Origin: Campylobacter sp. RM16192
GTDB lineage: Bacteria > Campylobacterota > Campylobacteria > Campylobacterales > Campylobacteraceae
Direction: 5' to 3'
Length of the DNA: 64,000 nucleotides
NCBI RefSeq assembly: GCF_004803855.2
Contig: NZ_CP012552.1
Coordinates: 124,001-188,000, forward strand
The translations under genes and the position numbers were made by a program. The notes under the pieces are model-generated. The model saw only the letters and a list, made by a program, of their open reading frames with translations. It was not told the origin of the DNA and did not search any database. This document shows, one piece after another, positions 18,152-27,485 of the stretch; positions within the stretch are counted from its first letter, which is position 1; each line of letters begins with the position of its first letter.

Positions 18152-19468
18152 ATGAAATACGCATATTTAAAACAGATTGAAACATATTTGGCTAAATTTA
18201 AAAAAATTACAGGCATAAAAAGAGCTTTGGATATGGCTATTTTGATACAGTTTGATTCTAAATTTGCTCTATTTTTTGACCTTAGCAAATCATCTTCTTC
18301 TATCTACTCAAATGAGGATTTTATCGCTATAAAAGAATACAAAGCCCCATTTGATATCGCTCTAAAAAAAAGATTTTCAAACTCTAAAATTTTAAGTGTA
18401 AAAACTCTTGAAAACAATAGAATTTTAGAATTTGTCTGTGTTCAGGAGGGCTCATATAAGAGTGTTACAAATCGTCTTTTTTTGGAATTTACCGGACGTT
18501 TTACAAACGCGATAATAACCGATGAAAATAGCGTTATAATCGAGGCTTTAAGACATATTGAAAATAGTTTAAGGCAAGTAAAGCCAGGCAAAGTTTTAGT
18601 CCAGCTTGAACCAATAGAGATAAAGGAAAAAGATGTCGAGAAAATAGGTGACTTTAAGCAGTTTTTCAAGGATGAATTTGATAAGCTTAGCAGTAAAAAT
18701 TTAGCAAATTTAAAAGATATAAAATCGGCTCAAATTATAAAGAAAATAGAATCTTTAAAAGAGAGCATAGATGCTCTTGAAAGCCCTGATGAACTAGCAA
18801 ATCAAAGTGAAATTTTGAGTAAAAACGCAACCTTGATATTAGCAAATTTACATAATTTAAAAGACTTTGATAGAGAGTTAAATTTAGTTGATTTTGACGG
18901 ACAAAGTCTAAAAATTTCTATCCCCGATACGCCAAAAAATAGTGCAAATTTATTTTTTACAAAATCAAAAAGACTAAAACAAAAATCAATCGGCATAATA
19001 AATGAGAGGGCAAATTTAGAGGAAAAGTTGAGCTTTTATCAAAATTTACTAAATTTGATACAAAATGCAAAGACATCAAGCGAACTTGAAATTTTATATC
19101 CTAAAAAGACTCAATCAAAGCAAAAAGATGACAATAGCGACGGAGTCGAGAGCTTTTTTATAAGTGATTATAAAATCCTGGTGGGCAGAAACGAGAAAGG
19201 TAATATATCTCTTTTAAAAAATGCTAAAAAAGATGATATCTGGCTTCATTTAAAAGATATCGCCTCGGCTCACGTTATAATCAAAACGGCAAAAATGTCG
19301 CCCAGTGAGGAAGTTTTAAAATTTGCCGCTAAGCTTTGCGTGGAATTTAGCGTAAATGGAGCTGGAAATTACGAAGTGGATTACACAAAAAGGGCAAATG
19401 TCAAGATGAATGAGGGCGCTAATGTAAACTATACAGATTTTAAGACGATAGTAGTAGTAAAAGAGTAA
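18152..19468 (+). CDS. rqcH: NFACT-domain protein (RqcH/fibronectin-binding family)
   Basis: RqcH binds stalled 50S-peptidyl-tRNA complexes and recruits alanyl-tRNA to add C-terminal alanine tails marking the nascent chain for degradation. Older annotation calls the family fibronectin-binding proteins. From the ATG at 18152 the protein has 438 residues, shorter than Bacillus RqcH (about 570). It has an N-terminal NFACT-N region, a central coiled coil (about 190-330) and a C-terminal NFACT-R domain with DDIWLHLKDIASAHVII. Alternative starts lie at 18143 and 18146. It is followed by a small gene, cdsA and dxr, as in C. jejuni. Confidence 0.8.
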   Translation: MKYAYLKQIETYLAKFKKITGIKRALDMAILIQFDSKFALFFDLSKSSSSIYSNEDFIAIKEYKAPFDIALKKRFSNSKILSVKTLENNRILEFVCVQEGSYKSVTNRLFLEFTGRFTNAIITDENSVIIEALRHIENSLRQVKPGKVLVQLEPIEIKEKDVEKIGDFKQFFKDEFDKLSSKNLANLKDIKSAQIIKKIESLKESIDALESPDELANQSEILSKNATLILANLHNLKDFDRELNLVDFDGQSLKISIPDTPKNSANLFFTKSKRLKQKSIGIINERANLEEKLSFYQNLLNLIQNAKTSSELEILYPKKTQSKQKDDNSDGVESFFISDYKILVGRNEKGNISLLKNAKKDDIWLHLKDIASAHVIIKTAKMSPSEEVLKFAAKLCVEFSVNGAGNYEVDYTKRANVKMNEGANVNYTDFKTIVVVKE

Positions 19469-19479
19469 AAGGAGATAAA

Positions 19480-19812
19480 ATGCCTGTAACGCCTATCGGA
19501 AATACTATTTTTATAAACCAAAATATGAATATCGTCTCAAATAAACAGGCTGAGGTGCAAAATCGCTTCGATTTACAAAATTTAGCTGCAATGACTTTAA
19601 ATGATGAAAAAAACGAAGAAGTTGTGCAAGTGCGTCCGACCGAGGAGACATACAAGATAGATCCGCAACATCAGCATGAAAAATCTAAAAGCGATCAAGA
19701 AGAGAGTGTTTTTGACGATGAGGAGCAAAAAAAATTAAGCGATAAAGAGGCTCAGGATGATGATATAATCGCAGATGAAATTAAAAAGCCTATCTTGGAT
19801 ATTAAAATATAA
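19480..19812 (+). CDS. Small acidic conserved hypothetical protein
   Basis: A 110-residue soluble protein, with no signal peptide or membrane segment. The second half is strongly charged and low in complexity (DQEESVFDDEEQKKLSDKEAQ) and likely disordered or coiled. It has an excellent ribosome site (AAAGGAG). A gene of similar size and composition occupies the same place between the NFACT gene and cdsA in C. jejuni. I do not recognise a function. Confidence 0.7.
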   Translation: MPVTPIGNTIFINQNMNIVSNKQAEVQNRFDLQNLAAMTLNDEKNEEVVQVRPTEETYKIDPQHQHEKSKSDQEESVFDDEEQKKLSDKEAQDDDIIADEIKKPILDIKI

Positions 19813-19849
19813 GCAAATTTTTTATAGAATTCCCATTTAAAGGAAATTC

Positions 19850-20581
19850 ATGAAAACACGTATAATCACAGGAGTTGCATTATTTCTGGCGGTTTTGGCT
19901 ATTTTTATCATAGATAGCTATCTTTTAAATTTCATAATTTTAGGTATTGTTTTATTCTTTTCATTTATAGAAAGTGAAAAACTTTATGGACTAAGCGAAA
20001 AGACTTTGGTCATAATAGCTATGATTTTTTATCTTCTGACCCCATTTTCAAACCCGGTATTTATAGCTATTTTGAGTGTTTTATTAGTGCTTAGCGTATT
20101 GGCTCATTTTAAAAGCGAGAGTTTAAAATCAGTCTTGCCTTTTTTATACCCAATGACACCGATATTTCTTATCTGGATGCTCTATTCAGAATATGGCATC
20201 GCATATCTTGCCTGGATGATTTTAACAGTCGTTGCCTGCGATAGCGGAGCATACTTTGTAGGTAAATTTTATGGCAAAAGAGCCTTTAGCCCGACCTCTC
20301 CAAATAAGACTTGGGAAGGTGTGGCAGGTGGAATATTTGTGGGTTCTTTTTTTGGTACTTGTTTTGGATATTTTGTTACCGAAGATATTTTACATAGTCT
20401 GCTTACAAGCCTTTTTGTGGCAGCATTTGGTGTGTGGGGCGATCTTTTTGAGAGCTATCTAAAACGCAAAGCGGACGTTAAAGATAGCGGCGATCTCTTC
20501 CCTGGTCACGGAGGCATGCTTGATAGGATAGACGGGTATCTATTTGGCGTAGTTGCGATGCTTTGGATGCTTTCGTGGTAG
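19850..20581 (+). CDS. cdsA: Phosphatidate cytidylyltransferase
   Basis: CdsA makes CDP-diacylglycerol from phosphatidate and CTP, the branch point of phospholipid synthesis, in the inner membrane. The 243-residue protein has about seven hydrophobic segments and the family signature SYLKRKADVKDSGDLFPGHG followed by GMLDR near the C-terminus. It overlaps the start of dxr. The cdsA-dxr order is common to many bacteria. Confidence 0.95.
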   Translation: MKTRIITGVALFLAVLAIFIIDSYLLNFIILGIVLFFSFIESEKLYGLSEKTLVIIAMIFYLLTPFSNPVFIAILSVLLVLSVLAHFKSESLKSVLPFLYPMTPIFLIWMLYSEYGIAYLAWMILTVVACDSGAYFVGKFYGKRAFSPTSPNKTWEGVAGGIFVGSFFGTCFGYFVTEDILHSLLTSLFVAAFGVWGDLFESYLKRKADVKDSGDLFPGHGGMLDRIDGYLFGVVAMLWMLSW

Positions 20582-21693
20582 TCTTAGGCTCAACCGGCTC
20601 CATAGGCAAGACTAGCCTAAATTTGGCTGCTAAATTTAATATAGAAGTTGAAGCGCTTAGTTGCAACTCAAACTACGAGCTTTTAAACGAGCAAATTTTA
20701 AAATTTAATCCCAAATTTGTCTGCATAAATGATGAAAATTTGGCTAAATTTGTTAAACATAAGCAAGTTTTTGTAGGAGAAAAAGGCATCTTAGATATGC
20801 TTGAAGCCTGCAAATCCGATCTTGTGATAAACTCTCTTGTGGGCTTTGCAGGGCTTGCTCCGAGTGTTAAAATTCAAAATTTAGGCAAAAAACTAGCCCT
20901 TGCAAATAAAGAAAGTCTTGTCGTAGGCGGTAAATTTTTAGACACAAAAGCGATAAATCCGATAGATAGCGAGCACTTCGGGCTTAAATTTCTGCTTGAA
21001 AACAAAACTCCGATTGATAGGCTCATCATAACCGCAAGCGGAGGAGCGTTTTATAAAACGCCTATAAAAGCGCTAAAAAATGTAAAGGCAAAAGACGCGC
21101 TGAAGCACCCAAACTGGGACATGGGAGCTAAAATCACGATAGATAGCGCCACAATGGCAAATAAGCTCTTTGAGGTTTTGGAAGCCTTTTGGCTCTTTGG
21201 CACGGATAAGATAGACGCGCTGATCGAACCAACGTCGATGATACACGCACTTGTGGCGTTTAAAGACGGCTCAACTAGCGCGCACCTTTCAAAAACGGAC
21301 ATGAGCTTAGCCATAGCGCATGCTATTTTGAATGATGTTGATGGCAATGCTTTAAAAAATAGTAAATTTAATGCAAAAATTACTGATAATTTAGACTTAT
21401 TAAAGCTCAAAAATATAAAATTTCACAAGATAAATTTGAAAAAATATCCGATTTTCTCGCTTAAAGAGCAGCTTCTTAGTAACCCTGATTTAGGTGTAGT
21501 TGTAAATAGAGCCAACGAGAGTTGTGTCTATAAATTTTTAAAAGGCGAGTGCGGATTTTTAGATATTTCAAGGATAACTTTATCTAGCGTTAAGAAATTT
21601 CAAGATATTAAAATTTCAAATTTAGATGATGTTTTTGAAGTTGATAGAGAGGTTGAAATTTGGACACAAAAAGAGCTTAGCAAAAGGAATTAA
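20575..21693 (+). CDS. dxr: 1-deoxy-D-xylulose 5-phosphate reductoisomerase
   Basis: Dxr is the second enzyme of the non-mevalonate isoprenoid pathway, converting DXP to MEP with NADPH. Family features are GSTGSIGK at the N-terminus, LALANKESLVVGG, SEHFGLKF, TASGGAF and HPNWDMG. I placed the start at GTG 20575, giving MVVLGSTGSIG, which matches family N-termini and overlaps cdsA by seven bases. A TTG at 20563 in the same frame is the alternative. Length is 372 residues. It is coupled to cdsA and followed without a gap by uraA. Confidence 0.93.
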   Translation: MVVLGSTGSIGKTSLNLAAKFNIEVEALSCNSNYELLNEQILKFNPKFVCINDENLAKFVKHKQVFVGEKGILDMLEACKSDLVINSLVGFAGLAPSVKIQNLGKKLALANKESLVVGGKFLDTKAINPIDSEHFGLKFLLENKTPIDRLIITASGGAFYKTPIKALKNVKAKDALKHPNWDMGAKITIDSATMANKLFEVLEAFWLFGTDKIDALIEPTSMIHALVAFKDGSTSAHLSKTDMSLAIAHAILNDVDGNALKNSKFNAKITDNLDLLKLKNIKFHKINLKKYPIFSLKEQLLSNPDLGVVVNRANESCVYKFLKGECGFLDISRITLSSVKKFQDIKISNLDDVFEVDREVEIWTQKELSKRN

Positions 21694-22938
21694 ATGGAAA
21701 ATAGGTATGAGGGATATAAATTTAGACTAAAAGACAGCCTAATAGGCGTTCAGTTTTTGTTTGTCGCTTTTGGCGCGCTCGTTTTGGTGCCGATTTTAAC
21801 GGGACTTGATACTTCTGTAGCGCTTTTTACTGCCGGTATTGGAACCTTGCTTTTTCAGTTTGTTACACGCAAAAATGTGCCGCCGATCTTTTTGGCTTCT
21901 AGTTTCGCTTTTATTGCTCCCATTACTTTTAGTATCGAAAAATGGGGGATTCCTGCCACCATGGGCGGCATAGTGTTCGCAGGATTTTTCTATGTGATTT
22001 TAAGTCTTTTGGTTAGATTTAGAGGGGAGTCTTTTTTGCATAAACTGCTTCCTCCTGTAGTCGTTGGGCCAGTGATTGTGACTATAGGACTTATTCTATC
22101 GCCTGCGGCTGTTAATATGGCTATGGGCAAGGGAAATGAGGCTATGTATACTCAAAATGAGGCTATGACAGTAGCGTTTATATCATTGATTGCGACTATT
22201 TGCGTGATGATGTTTGCCAAAGGGATGTTTAGATTGATTCCGATTTTATTTGGAATTGTCGTGGGATATATCGTATCTTTTTTTATGGGCATGGTAAATT
22301 TTACTCCGATTTTTGAATCCGCTTGGTTTAGAATGCCAAATTTCACCGCACCTACGTTTGAATTTGAGCCTATTATTTATATGATTCCTATCGCTATTGC
22401 GCCTGCTATCGAGCACATAGGAGATATGCTTGCTATCAGTAATGTTACTAAAGAAAATTTCTTAGAAAACCCTGGTCTTAAAAACACTCTTCTTGGAGAT
22501 GGGCTTGCCACTAGTCTTGCAGCTTGTTTTGGCGGACCTCCGAACACTACCTACTCTGAAGTTACTGGAGCTGTTAGCATCACTAAAGCTTACAACCCGG
22601 CTATTATGACATTTGCTGCGATTACTGCAATACTGCTTGCCTTTGTAGGCAAACTTGGCGCAGTGCTTGCCACTATCCCGACTCCTGTTGTAGGTGGTAT
22701 TATGCTACTACTTTTTGGTATCATCGCTTCTGTGGGTATTGAGACGCTTATCAAGCATAATGTCGATTTGGCGGAGCTAAGAAATATGATTATCGTAGCG
22801 CTTATTTTTGTTTGCGCTATCGGCGGAATGCTGCTTGACTTCGGGCTGGTTAGCTTTTCTGGTGTTGGCCTTGGTGCTGTAGTTGGCATAGTGCTAAATT
22901 TGGTGCTGCCTAAAACCAAACATTATGAAGGATTTTAG
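21694..22938 (+). CDS. uraA: Uracil permease, NCS2 family
   Basis: A 414-residue membrane protein with about 14 helices. GVQFLFVAFGALVLVPILTG, the central AIAPAIEHIGDM and GGPPNTTYSE are characteristic of UraA/PyrP, proton-coupled uracil importers. The conserved Glu of EHIGD and the TTYSE motif bind the base. Imported uracil could be used by the uracil phosphoribosyltransferase encoded at 55.7 kb. The ATG directly follows the dxr stop, and tsaD begins two bases after its own stop. Confidence 0.9.
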   Translation: MENRYEGYKFRLKDSLIGVQFLFVAFGALVLVPILTGLDTSVALFTAGIGTLLFQFVTRKNVPPIFLASSFAFIAPITFSIEKWGIPATMGGIVFAGFFYVILSLLVRFRGESFLHKLLPPVVVGPVIVTIGLILSPAAVNMAMGKGNEAMYTQNEAMTVAFISLIATICVMMFAKGMFRLIPILFGIVVGYIVSFFMGMVNFTPIFESAWFRMPNFTAPTFEFEPIIYMIPIAIAPAIEHIGDMLAISNVTKENFLENPGLKNTLLGDGLATSLAACFGGPPNTTYSEVTGAVSITKAYNPAIMTFAAITAILLAFVGKLGAVLATIPTPVVGGIMLLLFGIIASVGIETLIKHNVDLAELRNMIIVALIFVCAIGGMLLDFGLVSFSGVGLGAVVGIVLNLVLPKTKHYEGF

Positions 22939-22940
22939 CG

Positions 22941-23942
22941 GTGATTTTGGGCATTGAGAGTAGTTGCGACGATAGTTCGGTGGCTCTACTTGATATTAAA
23001 AATTTAAAACTCATATACCATAAAAAAATTTCTCAAGACGAGGAGCACTCTAAATTTGGCGGTGTGGTGCCTGAGCTTGCAGCAAGGCTTCATACTGCGG
23101 CTTTGCCAAGACTCATTGAGGAAATAAAGCCAAATTTTAATGATATTAAAGCCGTTGCCGTGACAAACGAGCCTGGTCTTACCGTAAGCTTAGTAGGCGG
23201 GGTTAGCATGGCAAAGGCGCTAAGCGTGGGGCTAAATGTGCCGCTTATCGGTGTAAACCACTTGATCGGCCATATCTATTCGCTATTTTTAGAAAGCGAG
23301 GCGAGATTTCCGCTCGGAGTTATGCTTGTTAGCGGCGGGCATACGATGATACTTAACGTTGATGAAAGGGGCGAGATAAGGCTTATAGCTTCTACTATGG
23401 ATGATAGCTTTGGTGAGAGCTTTGATAAGGTTGCCAAGATGCTTGATCTTGGCTATCCGGGCGGTGTAGAGGTCGAAAAGGCGGCTAAAAAGGGGCATGA
23501 TAGGTTTAAATTTACGGTGCCACTCATGAATGATAGCAGACTGGCTTATAGTTTTTCTGGACTTAAAAATCAGGTTAGAGTCGAGATAGAGAGACTAAAA
23601 GAGGGCGGAAATTTAAGCGAACAAGACATTAGTGATATCTGCTTTGCATTTGAAAATGCGGCTTGTAAGCACATTATGAACAAGCTTGAAAAGGTCTTTA
23701 ATGAGCGCAAATTTAAGCGTTTTGGAGTGGTTGGCGGAGCGAGCGCAAATTTAAATTTACGCTCGCGAATTGAAAAACTATGTGCTAAATTTGAGTGTGA
23801 GCTTTTACTAACTCCTCTTAAATTTTGCTCGGATAATGCTGCCATGATAGCTAGAGCAGGGCGTGAAAAATACCTGAAAAAAGAGTTTGTGAAATTTAAC
23901 GATCTAAAGATAAATCCGCGTGTTAAATTTGATGAGGCTTAA
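22941..23942 (+). CDS. tsaD: tRNA threonylcarbamoyl transferase TsaD
   Basis: TsaD, with TsaB and TsaE, transfers threonylcarbamoyl from TC-AMP to A37 of tRNAs reading ANN codons. The 333-residue protein starts with GTG (22941) and shows the ASKHA-fold motifs GIESSCDDSSVAL (4-16), the metal-binding HLIGHIYS and GGASANLNLR. It closes the cdsA-dxr-uraA-tsaD run of tightly packed genes. Confidence 0.95.
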   Translation: MILGIESSCDDSSVALLDIKNLKLIYHKKISQDEEHSKFGGVVPELAARLHTAALPRLIEEIKPNFNDIKAVAVTNEPGLTVSLVGGVSMAKALSVGLNVPLIGVNHLIGHIYSLFLESEARFPLGVMLVSGGHTMILNVDERGEIRLIASTMDDSFGESFDKVAKMLDLGYPGGVEVEKAAKKGHDRFKFTVPLMNDSRLAYSFSGLKNQVRVEIERLKEGGNLSEQDISDICFAFENAACKHIMNKLEKVFNERKFKRFGVVGGASANLNLRSRIEKLCAKFECELLLTPLKFCSDNAAMIARAGREKYLKKEFVKFNDLKINPRVKFDEA

Positions 23943-23967
23943 TAAACTCGCACGGCTTTTGGTTTGG

Positions 23968-24825
23968 TTAAATTTGCTTTTTTATAAAAGCTAAAATCTC
24001 ATCTTTTTTGTCTAAAAACTCTTTTGAAATGACTACAAATTCATTGCTTTTTAAATTTGAGGTTTGATAAAGCGGTGGATTTTGCGTTTTTAGATCTATA
24101 ATCACTGCGCCCGCTTCGCTAGCTATAACTTCGCCTGCTGCATTATCCCAGATAGAACTTGGGCTAAATCTAGCGTAAATTTCAGCCGTGCCCTCAGCGA
24201 TTTTGCAAAATTTGATAGCCGAGCTTAAGCGAAGAGGTTCTAAATTTAGCTTTTGGCTAAGTAGAAGCGGGATTTGATTTTTGCCGTATCTGCTTATGGC
24301 TATTCGTTTTTGGGTTTTGTTTGCCAAATTTTGCTTTGAAAATGAAACGATGTTATCTTGAATAGGGCTAAAATTTTCAAGTTTTTCATAGTGAGTGCCA
24401 AGATCTTTTGCTGCAAAATAAATTTCATTTGAGATAGGCACGTAAATCACTCCAAGAATAGGGCGATAGTTTTGAATAAGTGCGATACATACGCAAAATT
24501 CGCCAATTCCGCTTATAAAATCATTTGTGCCGTCAAGCGGATCAATAAGCCAAAATTCGCTTGCATTTTCATCTAAAATTTTCTCTTCCGAGCAGATCGG
24601 TAAGCCGCTTTTGCTTAAAATTTCAAAAATTTTATCGTTTGAGGCTAAGTCCGCTTGGGTTACAGGCGATTTGTCCGGCTTTATGTAAATTTCGTAAGCG
24701 CGCGCCTCATCTTTTTTGCTAATAGGCATTAAAATTTCGCTACTTTGATAAAATTTCAAAATCTCTTTTCCACCCTCAAAGGCGGCACTTTTGGCTAACT
24801 CAAGTAAAAAATTTAAATCTTTCAT
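23968..24825 (-). CDS. cysQ: 3'(2'),5'-bisphosphate nucleotidase CysQ-like
   Basis: A 285-residue member of the inositol monophosphatase family. SEEKILDE and WLIDPLDGTNDFISG carry the metal-binding acids, and WDNAAGEVIASEAGA is the C-terminal signature. CysQ removes the 3'-phosphate of PAP, a by-product of sulfate assimilation and carrier-protein charging. An inositol-type phosphatase activity cannot be excluded. Single gene upstream of gltA on the same strand. Confidence 0.82.
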   Translation of the reverse strand: MKDLNFLLELAKSAAFEGGKEILKFYQSSEILMPISKKDEARAYEIYIKPDKSPVTQADLASNDKIFEILSKSGLPICSEEKILDENASEFWLIDPLDGTNDFISGIGEFCVCIALIQNYRPILGVIYVPISNEIYFAAKDLGTHYEKLENFSPIQDNIVSFSKQNLANKTQKRIAISRYGKNQIPLLLSQKLNLEPLRLSSAIKFCKIAEGTAEIYARFSPSSIWDNAAGEVIASEAGAVIIDLKTQNPPLYQTSNLKSNEFVVISKEFLDKKDEILAFIKKQI

Positions 24826-24846
24826 TTTGCTCTTAATTTTTTATTT

Positions 24847-24877
24847 TTTGGTGGCTAAATATGGCATAGCCACCAAA
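24847..24877. terminator. Inverted repeat between gltA and cysQ
   Basis: A perfect 11-bp repeat (TTTGGTGGCTA at 24847-24857 and complement at 24867-24877) just past the gltA stop on the minus strand. No U-run on that strand. Confidence 0.45.
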
Positions 24878-24887
24878 TTTATGCATT

Positions 24888-26162
24888 TTATCTAGGTGTT
24901 CTATCTTTTTGACCTACATAAAGCTGTCTAGGACGAACGATCTTAATCGTATCTTGCTCTTTTAGCTCTATCCACTGGCTTATCCAGCCCGGTGTGCGCC
25001 CGATCACAAAGATAACGGCAAACATGTCATTTGGAATCGATAGCGCTTTTAGGATAAGACCTGAGTAAAAATCCACGTTCGGATAAAGATTGCGCGAGAT
25101 GAAATAATCATCTTGAAGCGCGATCTCTTCGATCTTTTTGGCGATTTTTAAAAGCTCGGTATTGATACCGATCTCATCAAACAGCTGATCGCACATCTTT
25201 TTAAGCACTCTTGCGCGCGGGTCGAAATTTTTATAGACGCGGTGACCAAAGCCCATGAGTCTAAACGGATCGTTTTTGTCTTTTGCGCGAGCGATGTATT
25301 TTTCTACGTTTGCGACCGAGCCTATCTCCTCAAGCTGGCGTATGACGCCTTCGTTTGCTCCGCCGTGCGCCCAGCCCCAAAGCGCTCCGATACCTGCTGA
25401 TATGCAAGCGTAAGGGTGGGCGTGAGTTGAGCCAACCGTGCGAACGGTCGTGGTTGAAGCGTTTTGCTCGTGATCGGCATGCAGCATAAATACAGTATCA
25501 AGCGCCTTTACTTCGATAGGTTTTAGATCCACATGCTCATATGGATAGCTTCTCATCATGTAGAGGAAATTTTCCGTAAAGCCGCGGTCTAAATTTGGAT
25601 AAATGATCGGAAGTCCGCGAGAGTAGCGGTAGCTAAATGCCGCTATGGTAGGGATTTTGGCGATTATGCGCATAGCCATTTCGTGGTATTCTTCTGGTTT
25701 ATCCATGTTAAGATGGTCAAAATAAAACGCACTAAGCGCAGAAACGCTAGCTTGCAAGATCGCCATAGGGTGAGCCTTGCTAGGAAAAGCGTCAAAAATT
25801 TTAAGCATGCCTTCGTGTATAAACGAGCGCTTTTTAAGCTCAAGCCTAAAGTCGTCATACTCTTTTTCGTTTGGAAGCTCTTTATTTAAAAGCAAGTAAG
25901 CAACATCTAAAAATGTCTTGTTCTCGGCAAGATATGCTATATCGTATCCGCGGTGCATAAGCTCGCCTTTAAGTCCATCTATGTAGGTGATAGATGAGCG
26001 ACACATCGCGGTTGAGGTGTATCCGCGGTCAAAAGTAAACATGCCCGTATCTGTAAAAAATGTCGATATATCAATGACATCTGGCCCCATTGTGCCTTGT
26101 AAAATCGGAAATTCGTAACTCTTGCCGTTTCTGTTGTCGGTAAGTGTGACTGTATTTGACAT
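24888..26162 (-). CDS. gltA: Citrate synthase
   Basis: Condenses acetyl-CoA and oxaloacetate to citrate, entering the TCA cycle. The 424-residue type II enzyme has FMLHADHEQNASTTTVR with the catalytic His, GFGHRVYKNFDPRA and the Asp of the NVDFYSG region. The ATG has GGAG upstream. It follows the antiporter gene by 15 bases and may be cotranscribed with it. Confidence 0.97.
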   Translation of the reverse strand: MSNTVTLTDNRNGKSYEFPILQGTMGPDVIDISTFFTDTGMFTFDRGYTSTAMCRSSITYIDGLKGELMHRGYDIAYLAENKTFLDVAYLLLNKELPNEKEYDDFRLELKKRSFIHEGMLKIFDAFPSKAHPMAILQASVSALSAFYFDHLNMDKPEEYHEMAMRIIAKIPTIAAFSYRYSRGLPIIYPNLDRGFTENFLYMMRSYPYEHVDLKPIEVKALDTVFMLHADHEQNASTTTVRTVGSTHAHPYACISAGIGALWGWAHGGANEGVIRQLEEIGSVANVEKYIARAKDKNDPFRLMGFGHRVYKNFDPRARVLKKMCDQLFDEIGINTELLKIAKKIEEIALQDDYFISRNLYPNVDFYSGLILKALSIPNDMFAVIFVIGRTPGWISQWIELKEQDTIKIVRPRQLYVGQKDRTPR

Positions 26163-26177
26163 CTTGGCTCCTTTGGT

Positions 26178-27356
26178 TTACGTTTTTAAACTTTTATTTT
26201 TATAACCCATAATAATTTTTATACCTATGGTGACTATTATAGCCTGAGTTAGGCTTGCTAGTATGAAAGAGAAATAAAAATTTTCGCTGATATTGTTTGA
26301 CTTGTGCGCTATAGTAGCAACGGCTATAAGAAGAGTTAGCGGCATAGAGTGAGATAGTGCATAAAGTATCATTTGTTTAAAGCCTAAGATATTTAAAAAT
26401 ACAAAGCTAGAAATGATCCTAAATCCTATCATTACTCCCACTATCAAAGCCGCATCTTTTACCACTCCATCTATCATAAAGGCATTTAATTTAAACGTAG
26501 ATCCGATGTATACGAAGAATGTAGGTACTAAAAAGCCAAAACCAAAGCTCGCAAGCTTGTGAGGCAGGTCTTTTTTGTGATCAAAAAACGATGCGATAAA
26601 GGTTCCTGCGACAAATGCGCCAAACGCTATCTCTAAATTTAGATAGAGCATCAAAGCGATTATGCTGAAAAATAGTGCCATACAGAGCCTAATATCTCTT
26701 TCTGAGTTATCGTAATACGGCATTAAGATCACTTTAAGTTGAGGATACCACCAGAATAGAACATTTAAAATTTTAAATCCTATCATACTAAATATTAAAA
26801 ATCCTACTAAATATATGATAGAAAATAGTAGCTCACTACCTGCTCCAAATTTCATATAAGCACCCACAAATGTAAGCAAGATGATGCTAATAACCTCTCC
26901 TATGGAGGCTATTAGCATGCCTATATTTAGCCACTCTTCTTCTCTGCCGTACTCTTTAAAGAGTGTAAATATCATGCCGACTGCCATAATAGGGATAATT
27001 AAAATAAACAATCTGTTTAAATCAAATCCAAAGGTAAGAAGTGCCGAGAGCAGATATAATATCAAAATATAGACAATTCCGGCTTTTAAAATTTTTTTGT
27101 CGATAGTAAAAAAGAGCCTAAGATCGACTTCTGTGCCCGCAAGAAACATAAGATAAAAAAATCCTACCTCACTAACTATATGAAAGATGTCGTTATATCC
27201 TATTAGTCCTAGATAACCTGCTATAGAGCCTAAAATAATCTCAATAGGAGCGATTGGAATTCTTAGAATTTTTGAAAAATATGGTGATGTAAATATGATA
27301 AATGCTAAAACAATAAGTATGCTAAGTCCGCTTGCTCCGTCTGTTTGCAAAACCAA
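26178..27356 (-). CDS. Cation:proton antiporter, CPA2 family
   Basis: A 392-residue protein of about 12 membrane helices resembling the transport domain of KefB/NapA-type Na+/H+ or K+/H+ antiporters. FFYLMFLAGTEVDLR is the typical N-terminal half motif and EIAFGAFVAGTFIASF the helix with the conserved region near the ion site. There is no C-terminal nucleotide-binding (TrkA-N) domain, so it is not a full Kef system. Ion specificity cannot be read from sequence. Confidence 0.8.
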   Translation of the reverse strand: MVLQTDGASGLSILIVLAFIIFTSPYFSKILRIPIAPIEIILGSIAGYLGLIGYNDIFHIVSEVGFFYLMFLAGTEVDLRLFFTIDKKILKAGIVYILILYLLSALLTFGFDLNRLFILIIPIMAVGMIFTLFKEYGREEEWLNIGMLIASIGEVISIILLTFVGAYMKFGAGSELLFSIIYLVGFLIFSMIGFKILNVLFWWYPQLKVILMPYYDNSERDIRLCMALFFSIIALMLYLNLEIAFGAFVAGTFIASFFDHKKDLPHKLASFGFGFLVPTFFVYIGSTFKLNAFMIDGVVKDAALIVGVMIGFRIISSFVFLNILGFKQMILYALSHSMPLTLLIAVATIAHKSNNISENFYFSFILASLTQAIIVTIGIKIIMGYKNKSLKT

Positions 27357-27430
27357 ATCACCTTGTATTTAAATATTAAGCTTAAAAAACAAAAATTATA
27401 TCTTAAGGTCGGTTATGTTTTTATTAATAG

Positions 27431-27463
27431 GCCGAACTTAAATTTGATGGTTTTAAGTTCGGC
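27431..27463. terminator. 12-bp inverted repeat after bioB
   Basis: GCCGAACTTAAA (27431-27442) and its exact complement (27452-27463) lie between bioB and the antiporter gene. It is probably the bioB terminator, although the T-run is on the plus strand. Confidence 0.5.
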
Positions 27464-27485
27464 TTTTGACTTATTGAAAGAAATT

